Assembly: GCA_947172415.1 (NCBI GenBank)
Contig: OX359192.1
Location: forward strand, 5,272,501-5,336,500
Length of the DNA: 64,000 bases
From: Chondrosia reniformis
Taxonomy: Eukaryota; Porifera; Demospongiae; Chondrillida; Chondrillidae
Direction: 5' to 3'
Part shown: positions 44,750 through 55,287 of the stretch, in pieces
Numbering within the stretch: position 1 is the first letter of the stretch
How the letters are laid out: each line of letters starts with the position of its first letter
Program-made: the position numbers and the translations under genes
The notes under the pieces: model-generated
Told to the model about the DNA's origin: nothing
Databases searched by the model: none
The model's input: the letters and a program-made list of their open reading frames with translations, nothing else

Positions 44750-46846
44750 ACCCAAGCCAGTACAGAGGAATAACCTTGCTGTCTGTAATGTACAAAGCCT
44801 TCTGCAGAATTCTAGGAAGTAGATTGGTGAGAATTATTGAAAGTGAGAAACTGTTAAGTGATGAATAGAATGGATTTAGGAAGGGAAGAGGATGTATAGA
44901 CCATGTACTAGCGTTAAACCTGTTAAGTGAAATCAGAATGAAAGCCAAGAAGGAGACTTACATGTGCTTCATAGACTTGAAGAAAGCATACGACTCAGTA
45001 GACAGAGATCGTTTATGGGGTAAATTAGAGAGTATGGGTATCCAAGGAGGCTTCTTAGACATACTCAAAGAAATATACCATGATGTAAAGTGCCAAGTGA
45101 AAGTAAATGAGGATATCAGCAGGCAATTCGGTGTTGGAAGAGGCTTGAGACAGGGATATGTCTTGTCTACAACATTATTTAGTCTTTTTATCGATGATAT
45201 TGGAAGCTCACTAAGGATAACAGCAGGGGCGTTGACCTGGGAAATAGCAAAATATCCCATCTACTGTATGCTGATGACTTAGTACTTATGGAAGCCAACG
45301 GAGAGGATCTGCAGAAGAGTTTGGACGTAGTAGGCTCTTGGTGTGATGTTAAATCCTTGATAATTAACAATAACAAGTCGGGAGTATTACATGTTAGACC
45401 TAAAAAGAAACCGAGAACCACCCAAGTATTCACCATCAAAGGAGTACCAGTTGAAATTAGAGACTCATATACCTATCTAGGCCTTCCTATTACTGAGCAT
45501 TTGGATACTAGAGCGATGATGGAAGATCGGCTGACAAAAGGTAATAGAGCCCTTAGCGCTCTAATCTGCAAGTGCAGAGATTTTGACCCTCAATTCTTGT
45601 TGTTTAGCAAATTGTATGACACCCTGGTAACCACAGTCATAGACTATGGAGCAGAAGTGTGGGGGACAAGGGCAGTAGATAGGTCAGTAGACAGGGTACA
45701 GAATAGGGCTATTAGATGATTTCTAGGGGTAGGTATCCATCATCCTATTACAGCCTTAGAAACTGAATGTGGCTGGATACCAACTATATAGGCAGACAGG
45801 GAGACTTAAAGTATTAAAGTATTGGAGGAAGCTCTTAATTATGCCAGATACCATAGTGATTAAAAAGATAATTAACCATATTCTAGCCTGGGACATAAAG
45901 GTGGGATGGATTCTTAAGATAAATGACATCTTTGAAAAGTTGAAGTTAGGGAACCCTCTTGATTGTAAAAGCCTATCTGGGAATGAATTCAAATCAGTAA
46001 TATGTAGTTGCCTTGCAAGAGAACTTAAGAAGGAATGGAATGATAGTATGAATGGTAGTAGCAAGCTAAGGGACCTAGCCAGTCTGATGGATAGTGAGGA
46101 ACCAAGTTATAGTACTGAAATTAGAAATAGAGAGGTTAGAAGTCTGATTACCAAACTGAGAGGTGGTACAGCTAGATTAAGGATTGAGGAGGGAAGGTGG
46201 TTACAGATGGAAAGGGAAGACAGAATATGCCAAAATTGTAACTTAATAGAAGTGGAAGACTGTGCCCATTTTATCTTTAGGTGTGGAAAACCTAGTCTCA
46301 GAAATGTAAGAGCTAGTCTGCTTGAAGAGTTAAAAGAAATAGATAATAGTTTTGACAGTAAAATGCATGAAGAGAAATTATTAGTAGTATTAAGAGAGGC
46401 CTGTAAAAGTAAAAGAATTGGTTCGTTACTGTTGACAATGTGGAAAAAACGTACCTACCCTGGCAATTAACCCCCATGGCTCCCTCACCTGCATATCACC
46501 CTTGTTTTTATACATATGTATACGTTTAAATTATTATTATTCACATGTATATTCACTCACCTTATTTGTGTATACAACCACACCCACATACACCACACCA
46601 AACATTCATTATCACTTATATGATGCACCACCTCCGAACTCGGTACTTGTATGTAGCTGTCTGGGAAGTGCGGCCTGGTAGCCTTAAGTGGCGATGGCTT
46701 AATGCGCCCAGGCAGCTGGGCTATGTACCTGGGCGGACGGCCTGGTAGCCTTAAGTGGCGATGGTTTATACGTGTTCAGGTATAGCCCTGTGCCCCTTAA
46801 CCACTTTGGTTTGCTTTTTATACATTCATTGTAAACATGGGCACTC

Positions 46847-46883
<37 letters not shown>
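44750..46883 (+). mobile_element. Decayed LINE with AAT-repeat tail
   Basis: Reverse transcriptase pieces in order: YRGITLLSVMYKAFCRILGS, a stop at about 44866, NGFRKGRGCIDHVLALNLL, CFIDLKKAYDSVDRDRLWGK, VGRGLRQGYVLSTTLFSLF, then a frameshift to HLLYADDLVLMEANG (45262 onward). The thumb and C-terminal part run to a Cys/His knuckle CQNCNLIEVEDCAHFIFRCG (46233-46293), ending at 46470. There is no endonuclease, so it is 5'-truncated. The 3' untranslated part has gcctggtagccttaagtggc twice and ends gggcactctaataataataa into (AAT)n at 46846-46883. Same family as the LINE in SEPHS but better preserved, with an intact YADD. Confidence 0.88.
46846..46882. repeat. (AAT)n microsatellite, LINE tail
   Basis: About twelve AAT units directly after the LINE 3' end. 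Confidence 0.93.
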
Positions 46884-46884
<1 letters not shown>

Positions 46885-47146
46885 TGTATACTTGGTTGAT
46901 GCAACTAAGCAAAACTTAACAGGTACATGGTCTGCATGGTAATAACTATAAACTATAAACATGTTTATATTTGTTAATTTAACAATCTCTATAGCTATAG
47001 CTAGCCTGTTGTTTAAAATTGTGGAATTATCCACTTGAGATAGATACAATCAATGTCAATCAGAACTATATGGTGGCTAGAGCCATTATTTTTAAGTAAC
47101 AGCTATCACAGCGCTGTTCTTAGTAAAGACAGCTTACCTTTTAGAG

Positions 47147-49246
47147 ATGGTTGATCGATCACCAATTGCCGTTGTTCCGATCCTGTATCTTGATATTCGA
47201 CGGTTGATCACCCAAGGTGTCAGTTCAAGTAAACTTGTTACGTACATAAAGCCCACACGTGGTGTTATGCCAGAAGAGCCATGTGATAACTATGAATTCT
47301 ATTACAAATCCTCCTCGCGAAACTGCACATGCGCAGTAAAGAAAGAAGTCAAAGAGGTGTGTGAAATACTAATTGTGGTTTTACAGTGGCGGGCAACTTT
47401 CACCCAAAGTAGATTTATTTTAAGTTCTTTGTTATTAAGTTTTGATCTTTCTTTAATTGAAGAGTTAGGGTAATTCTATTCGTCCGTGAAGACTCCACGA
47501 CAATGATGTTAACAAGGTTTCTTCAGATACAGACTGTGTGTGCATGGGCCAGCAGATCTGCCAGGAAAGTTTTCAGCTCAAAAGTAGCTGAATCAAATAT
47601 AATGATAGAGGATCGTCCAGTAGAAAAGCACCGTGTATATAATGAGTATAAATTAGCGAAGGAAAAGCTGAATAAATTCCACTCAACCAGTGAAGGGTTA
47701 CCAGCTGAGGAAGCAAACAAAGTGCCCCTCCCTGATCTACAGGAATGGTACTGTGTCTTTGGTATGTACATGAAAAATCTAAGATACCATTTTCCTACAT
47801 GCTATATGCCTATTCTGTAAAAAGAGCCTATAGGGGAACTAAACCTAAAGAGAGCTTTAGATGAAGATACAGTAGTCTTTTCTTCCTTCTTTCCCCTTCT
47901 TTCATCTTCTTCTCCACTGGGTCAGACAGCCGTTTCTGGGAATTCCACCCTTCATCAGTGATCCTGGGAGTCTTTGTCTTTTTCTTTATCTTGATCTTCT
48001 GTGAATCCTTGGCTCATGTACTACTTCAATTGGTAGTTACAGGCCACTTAAGTACCTAAATATTTAACTTTTGGTATCCCAATGATATACGGAAGGTTTT
48101 ACTGTATACAAATAGAGGTCCTGACACCTTTACTTCACAGCATGAAATGCTGTAGACATTTGTATAAGTTGTAAGAACTCAGTGTCTTAGGTGCCTGGAG
48201 ATACCCCACGCCACTCTAAATTTAGTGATCGATCATCGGACAAACTACAAACGGAGGGTTCCCTTGCGTCAATTTTTATTACATGAAGTAACAAGGTTGT
48301 CTATTAACTCTTTAATTCCTCTGTGCATATTCTCAAATCAGCCACTGATGAGCCCTTACCTTGTGTATTAACTTGTCCAAAGTTTGATACTCATAGTGTG
48401 CAATGATCAATCACTTACTCTATTTTTCTCTAATTTCTTAATGTAGATACATTCATATTTTCCCATGTTCAAAAGATGACAGCTGCAAACAGATATCCAT
48501 TTTTTAGTAGTGATAGGAAGGAGTGGATTAGGGTGCAAGAATATAGAGAGAAGGAAGGGAGAGCACATTATTTCACAGACTTTGATGCTTCAAAATACTC
48601 TGTAAATGAAGATTTTCAAAAACGCAAGGAGTTACTTCAAAATTGGCTCATAGATTTGAATCCATCCTTTATGTTATCTATCTATAACCCATCAGAGAGG
48701 CAAATGAATACTGAGTACCGGGTGATGATGATTGTTCATTTAATTCTGGAAATGTCAGTAATACAGGCAAATATATTTCAAGGTAAAGCTACCTACAAGA
48801 TTGACCAGTACCCTTTGTTAGTCAAAGGTCAAAAGGTTGATTATGCAATAGTCATTACTGGTCTTTTAGGGCTACCAATTAAGGTGGTCATTGAAACTAA
48901 ACGTGCTGGGGTTTTTCGTAAACAAACCCAATTGCTCAATACTCTTGGGCAGGGATATGAATATGGAAAGAGGGCCGTATTTCTTAACCAAAGAGTTTCT
49001 CTACTTGAGATAACGATGTACGAAGGTGTTATCCTGATCGTAACTGATTTAGAATCTTGGCATTTCTTTGCCATATTACCTGTTGGTCATGATGAATATT
49101 ACTCGAAATCAGAATTTGCTTTGATTCATTATGAGGAGGTGTCGTATCTGAGGATTGAGAAATCATTTGAGAAAGCATTCAAATTTTTCAACAATACTAT
49201 TCCATATGTTGTTGCTAACGCTCTATGTACTGAACACAGTATATAG
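47147..49246 (+). CDS. Protein with PD-(D/E)XK nuclease-like signature, family unknown
   Basis: Three exons, 47147-47356, 47527-47761 and 48447-49246, join in phase to 414 residues: ...KKEVKE|IQTVCAWASRS..., ...LQEWYCVF|DTFIFSHVQK.... The C-terminal part has VDYAIVITGLLGLPIKVVIE then TKRAG: an Asp (about residue 280) followed by E-x-K (298-300), the D...ExK pattern of the PD-(D/E)XK nuclease fold, with a downstream Gln-rich TQLLNTLGQGYEYGK like motif IV and an upstream helix NTEYRVMMIVHLILEM with a Glu. The same layout occurs in restriction-type and Crinkler-type nuclease domains. The N-terminal 150 residues are basic/mixed and unrecognised. No signal peptide or membrane segment. A hammerhead repeat sits in its second intron. 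Function as nuclease is inferred only. Confidence 0.62.
47785..48015 (-). repeat. Dispersed hammerhead repeat, copy 6
   Basis: Lies in intron 2 of the PD-(D/E)XK-like gene. Contains cctataggggaactaaacct, a 50-bp C/T tract, and the ribozyme end. Confidence 0.87.
47917..47968 (-). ncRNA. Candidate type I hammerhead ribozyme, copy 6
   Basis: Minus strand: CCAGGATCA - CTGATGA - aGGGtggaattCCCa - GAAA - CGGCTGTC - TGACCC. Compared with copy 1 it has a changed stem III loop (GGCU) and stem I base, with the core bases unchanged. Confidence 0.66.
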
Positions 49247-49324
49247 TATCATATACAGTATTTTTGGTTTATTAATCTTTATAATAATATTATGTATTTT
49301 ATATTTGTGAATAGTGGAACATGT

Positions 49325-49730
49325 TAAAAAAGACAAAAAAGAAACAAGTTTGTCTTGCCGACGTTTCGGTCAGGGTACTCTGACCTTCTTACAATCCCAG
49401 TGACAGCACTTGATGGGATGCAAGGCTATATAATGACAAATACTCACACTAGCTTCATCTTCGCCCTGAAGTTGGCGCCACAGATCTTTGGTTGGATCCA
49501 CAGCTTGTGTTCTTCAATGCGGCCATCCAGCATCTAGGCAGCTCCAGACCTCCTTCCCTGTTGAGGGATGGGTGATTCAGTCCAATGTGGATGGCCTCCT
49601 TTATTAGCAGCTCCTTGGCGGTCCTGGCCCGGTCAACCACAGAGACTTCCTCCCACTTGTAATTTGTATGAAACAAGGGATTGTTTTCTATGTGAATGCA
49701 CGCAACCAACCGTTGGTATTCCTATAGTTC
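49325..49730 (-). mobile_element. Penelope-like element 3' fragment
   Basis: Minus-strand translation 49709-49455 includes WEEVSVVDRARTAKELLIKE, AIHIGLNHPSLNREGGLELP and RCWMAAL. This matches the C-terminal end of the GIY-YIG endonuclease domain of Penelope-like elements (ERxxKExxIxxxxPxLNRDxGxELP pattern). Toward 49370 the sequence gccgacgtttcggtcagggt is the kind of linker seen after that domain. The reverse transcriptase is absent. Confidence 0.72.
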
Positions 49731-49830
49731 CCAGTAACCCTTGCATTTATGTGTGTGCCAATGTAAAGAAACCACAAAGTCTTGGCTTCATTTCAATGTA
49801 CATCAAATCTGCTGTACAATAAAGAAGGGC

Positions 49831-50296
49831 TCTTTTTGGAATTACTGTAACAGATATATATAGGTACTGCAATCTAGTAGATGTTACCTAAAGTGGGAGA
49901 AGGCTTTTCGTTAGTTTATGTACCCTAACCGGAAGGTCAACGTAATGAGTCAGCATGGGGAAATTTGGGACAGCTGCCTTGCAAAGGTGATATCCTAATT
50001 ACTGTAACTTTACACACTCTACTGAAGAGTTAGAATGATACTTCATGATCAAATTATAAAATTTGTGAAAAATGCTATATGTAACTGGCTGCCCTAGCTT
50101 ATCACAGTAAAATTTATTAAGAGTATATACATTTGATATGTATATGATAACTCTCTACAGTATAAATGTCAAACAGAATTAGTATTATTATAGTTACCTA
50201 TGAAAATAATAAGAAAATTAAACTATTAAAATGCTAACATAATTTCTTTAGTTTTTTTGCAGTTCCAGTCCTTAAACAAAAATGTGGCAATTTCCT
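49831..50296. other. Intergenic stretch
   Basis: AT-rich, no coding signal. It probably contains the 3' untranslated region of the minus-strand Hint-domain gene. Confidence 0.4.
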
Positions 50297-53240
50297 TCAT
50301 TTGTCATGGAATATAGGTTCCAAAATTCCATTCTTGTACAAAGTAGCTGGCATGAAATTGCCGAGAGTCTTGGACAGTTCAGGAAGAACCTCTGTCAGGC
50401 TACTGCGAAGTCGATCTTGTTCACTAGCAGTCAACTTCTTAAAACCCTCTAAAATTCTTTTTTCTGTGATCAGTGGATAGTTCATAATAACAGCAAACCC
50501 GTTAGCATGATATGATCTGCCATCGATAAGATGCAGGCCATAGACAAGGGAAGGTGAATCAAATGCCTTGCTGGTTATCTTTTCGATTTTCACTGGTTTG
50601 TAGAGCAAAGGATTAGTGTCGGCTATTTGGAAAACAATGTCTCCCACTTGGAGATGACTAAATTGAATATGAGGATTTTCTTCTCTTGCAACATCTGGTT
50701 CAACAGCTTTCCAACCTTCGGTGGTCCAGAATGCATGTCCTACTGTAAAAAAGGGTGGTTCCTCATTGATACCATAGCACATCTGATTCTTATCAACAAA
50801 ATTAATGACCTCTTCATGACTACGGGATGCAAAACTGCCGCCAAAGGACATTACCTTGGTATCAGCTTTAATATCTTTGATATCACATGTAGTTCCATTG
50901 GAAAGAGTGACTTTTGTACCAGCAACAAAACAGGATGGGGATGGAAAGCTTACATGATAATTGTCAGGTTTAGTTCCTGTTCTTACCCCAATTTTGGATG
51001 CATATGAATTAACAAATTCTTCCACTTCTTTGCCATATGTTTCTTCACATGCTGGAGGATAGTGAGAGCCATGATCAGAATGAGAAGGTATCCAGTTCAC
51101 TGTTTTCACATTTATGGCCTGATTTACATATCTTTGAATGCTGTCTATATTCATATCTCTATAGCTGTCCAGGTAATCATAATCCCTCCACTCTTCAGTC
51201 ACCTTTCCTGCTAGTGCATCAATCCAGCAGCTTACAGCTTGTTCCACTAGAGAGCTGTCCAAGAGATGCAGCTTGAAAAAGATGATGTTAAGCTGCCGAT
51301 TATAATCAGGCCATTCATTGTGAATGATTGCACTGGCTACATTGTTGACAAAATCAGGATCAGTGATAGCTTCGAACAATTTTCTACCCCATTCCTTGCT
51401 GTATAAAGTTCAATAGAAATTGCATTGGTATAAGTTATATATGTCAGATTATATACATTTAAGGAAGTATCGGTACAGCTAAAGTGACAAAAATTAAAAT
51501 TGTATTACTTTATGTATACAGATGGTTGTTTATGGGGTAGATTGTATGCATCCAAAGTTTTATGCCAGACGCTGCTTGTTTGAATGAATTATTAGAGAAA
51601 TTTAAATGGTACTTTGTGTAAAGTTTAAGTAATAACTAATTGATGCTGACTGGCAAGTAAGATATATGCTGTGAAAGATGCGAGAACTGCAACAGCTTTT
51701 GGACATTCAAATGTGTAAATTGGGAGCTATACATAGCCAAAATCTACACTAATTAGCTTTTAGCTGTGCCTACTACCTTAGGTTAACAAATCAATTATAT
51801 ATACTTATTGACATTCAAATGGATCTAGGCCAGATCAATCTGGCCTTGTTGGTATTATACGGAGTAAATTTTAAATAGCTATATATATGTAGGTAGGACA
51901 AATTGACCTGACATGTACTGTGAGAAGAAGTATATAAAGGGTTAAAACTTATTACAATTGTTATGAGCTGTCCAATGATAATGTGTTGTGTGGACATTTC
52001 TAACACTCAGTTATCCTGTATGTTACCCATATATAAGAATTTGGTGGTCTACTTGTACATGCCAGATGCATATATATGCTTACGGGTTTCTATCCAGAAA
52101 GTGCTGGAAGGATATACCACCATATGAAACCTCCTCAGGAAAGAGAAGTGAATACAGCTCAAACCCTATGAGATATAAAATTAAAAAGTACAGTAAATAA
52201 GTCTCATTTAATGAGAAATATCAGGTATAAGCAATTAAAGTCATACAGAATGTCAGCACGGTTTACCCTAGTCTAAATTTCCGGGAAATTAATTTTAATG
52301 ATCCTGGGAGAGAATTTAAGATACCATAATTTATGCTCCATTGCCAGCAGATAAGATCTTTTTGCTACTCTATATAAATAAATTAAGGGTTGCAATTGGT
52401 ATTGGATGGACTCTATATATATAAAATGCCATACCACTATCAGAATACAGTAGGGATGACTGTCCTATTCAATGAACGATGCGATTATTTGCATACTCCA
52501 CGGCAATTAAATGATAATGGAGGGCAATATCTATTGTACACAGTGTGAATTGTTGATTAATAGGATATCATCATCATTGAACTATGGATATTACCCCTGC
52601 CCACTCATGTCCCCTGAGGAGCGCAATAAGCTAATGGGCAGAACCGAAGTTCGCTTGAGAATCTCCCCCTAGCCACTCAAAAAGATGGTCGAGCCATAGA
52701 CAGCTGTTTATTCCTTATTAGTAACTTAGTAAAAAGGCTATGCAGATATTGCACATTTTGGATATCTTTTAATATGATCGCCAGTGTTCACGCATTGCCC
52801 TCCGATTATCGACCTTATATATATAGCGTATGCAATCAACAAGACCAGTGTGTTCTTGAGACAAGCCCACCTAAATGTCTCCACTCCGTAGATCCCATCA
52901 AATCTTTCATGATGTCCCTACATTTGTTTCCATAAACAGTTTTATTAAATCCGAAGGCACTACATATTCCTATTGCTGCGCACACATAGGCGGTAGAAAA
53001 GTCTTCGAACTTGAAATTATTGCTTATCTTCAATTCGTTTGGATCTCTATTCTCGTCTGAGAAGAAAATACTATGAACGTGTCTTTCATTGAGTAGATGC
53101 TTTTCGAAAAGCTTCCTTGCTTTTACTGCTACATAATCACGATTTTCTTGGTAGCTGGTCATTAACACGAGTGCAGTTAACTCTGGATCAGGATCGGAGA
53201 GAAATTTTCCAGGCACTTTTCGACTTTCATCTTGGGTCAT
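50297..53240 (-). CDS. Hint (hedgehog/intein-type) domain protein
   Basis: Minus strand, exon 1 53240-52885 and exon 2 51398-50297. The join TCT ACG GA|gtggag ... tatacag|C AAG GAA keeps the frame and gives about 485 residues (donor weak; a gtgggc site 14 bp later would need another exon). Residues about 275-420 look like a Hint fold: it opens SCFVAGTKVTLSNGTTCDIK with the catalytic Cys at about 275, has FTVGHAFWTTEGWKAV (block B His about 340) and ends GRSYHANGFAVIMN. Hint domains drive self-cleavage or splicing in inteins, hedgehogs and bacterial secreted toxins; the YHANGF ending is closer to bacterial-style Hint proteins than to hedgehog. The N-terminal 270 residues are unrecognised (no signal peptide seen). 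About 65 residues follow the Hint domain, so there is no large C-terminal cargo. Intron 51399-52884 shows nothing else. Confidence 0.72.
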
Positions 53241-54377
53241 ATCGAATAGTTCGACTCGCTAAATCTGTTAGCAAGTCAGTTACTTATATAGCTCTGTAAT
53301 GCTTCAGTGATATTGATATTGTAATGCTGTTATATATATATACTCATCCAATTACAATCATAATTAATAATAAATAATATAATAAATTGTCATGAACGGA
53401 ACATTGTTCAAAGGTGCCCAGCACAGAGGCAGCATTGCATTACTTATATATATACGTTTAATGACGTCGACGTTTACGTATGCAACCATTCTAGTTCTGG
53501 ACAAGGGATGCCAGCATTTGTCAATACTGAAGAGTATTACGAAGAATGTGCATGGAGCTGCTAAGTTGTGGTAATGAAACGATTGCCTATATATAGCTCC
53601 TTTTTTGTTGTTGCTGAACTGACTATTGAGTTAAGTTATTGTATATAGGACATATATGTTTGTTATTGTTGTTGTTTTGTGCCTCATAGGGTAGTTTGGC
53701 CCTAGTAATTCTTGAAGTGATTGCTCATTTTATGAATCCTACAAGCAAGGGTGTATGATTCATGCATATATAGCTAATGCTTCACTGTATAACATCCCAT
53801 TCTTGTTTCTGTGCCTTTTGTGCCATCCCTACATCTTCACTATTTTTGTAGAAAATTTTTATTGTTCTCTAGTATAATATAATATTACAGCATGCAGTGT
53901 TATAAGTATTTGGGAATATATATATTACTTTGATTAAATGCTCATATGATCATAAAATATGACTGAAACCAAAACTTCTTTCCACATGAATCTATAGAGA
54001 GGATAAATAGATGGTGTATATAATTTTTGGAGAAATAAAAGGTTATATATAAGTTCATTTCTCAGTAATATGCCTTGCCCTTATTATATAGGAGACAGGA
54101 GATATTAAAATAAAGAAGTTTCTTGATCTATATCTTCCCCTCAGACAAGATCTTCCCCTTGAAGGAGATCTTGACCTATATATATATATTTCTTCTCATT
54201 ACCTTCCTAATGTTTTATTATACACCATACTACGAAAGGCTTAGTAAATTAAGAGAGTAAGGATATTAGTAGGTGCATGGAACACTCCCAATCAGAGTTG
54301 AAGCAGGCAGAAATATATAATAATGAACCTAGAGAGGACAGATAGTGTTGATTATGTATATAAATTTTGGAGATTAT
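53241..54377. other. Intergenic stretch left of the foldback element
   Basis: Very AT-rich, with (TA)n runs at 53329-53341 and 54176-54190. No coding signal. It should hold the Hint-gene promoter. Confidence 0.4.
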
Positions 54378-54944
54378 TATCAGAGAGTACGGTAGTACTC
54401 TCTAAGTAGGAATGGCCGGAAAAAAAATGGCCGCCCTATCCAATGTATTAGCAATCAACACCTCATAAATCGCCAACGAAGCGATTTTCGGTTATATTCG
54501 GTTATTTGCAGCGATTAATGCACGGTTTCCTAAATGCCAAAACATGTTTCGACGCTCTACACGCTCTATAACGTTCAAAAAGCGGCTAACTAGGAATAGA
54601 CCCATTTCCAAAATTCATTTTTTCTTCTTCTTTTATTGAATAGACTAGCGCTAATATGCGAACTTATGCGGGCACGTACTAGTTATAAATCGTCATAAAT
54701 ATTTCCGAACTAGGGAATAGACAGCCCTAAATCTGAATGCGCTCTACAATAAGCATGTTAATTGTGAAGAGCGAAAATTGTGGTCTTCTGGGACGCCATT
54801 TTTTAATTAAGAGATCATGGTTTTCGGCATATTTCTCTTGTCTAAGACGTTATTTTGAGATCTTCGCCAAGAAAACTTTCAAATCAATTTAAAACAAGTA
54901 ATATTAAGACGAAAAAAAGGGGGAATACAAGTAAATAAAAAACA

Positions 54945-55287
54945 TTTACAAAATGATGTTAGAAGTAGGTATGGCAGTGTTCACTAATACATCTGCAAAA
55001 AGTATCAGAACAAGACACTGATTATATGATAAGGCCAATCATACAGAAGTTGCATATATACTGAAATTTAAGTAACTTAACCATACACTTCTGTGTTTGG
55101 GCGCACCATTCTTACTTAAGGTTAGTGCACCCAAACACAGAAGTGTATGGTTAAGTTACTTAAATTTCAGTATATATGCAACTTCTGTATGATTGGCCTT
55201 ATCATATAATCAGTGTCTTGTTTTGATACTTTTTGCAGATGTATTAGTGAACACTGCCATTCCTACTTCTAATATCATTTTTGTAAA
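54945..55287. repeat. Internal palindrome, ~160-bp arms
   Basis: Arms 54945-55106 and 55127-55287 are nearly perfect inverse complements around an approximately 20-base centre. The left arm is the inner end of the left terminal repeat; the right arm starts the internal tandem array. This means the array unit begins with an inverted copy of the terminal repeat's inner end. Confidence 0.85.

Noticed and set aside
44727..44752. Telomere-like aaccctaaccctaaccc run
   Set aside because: Only about three units, inside the chromosome and at the edge of a LINE; likely chance or an insertion scar.
52875..53299. Plus-strand frames opposite exon 1 of the Hint gene
   Set aside because: Antisense shadows with no domain content.
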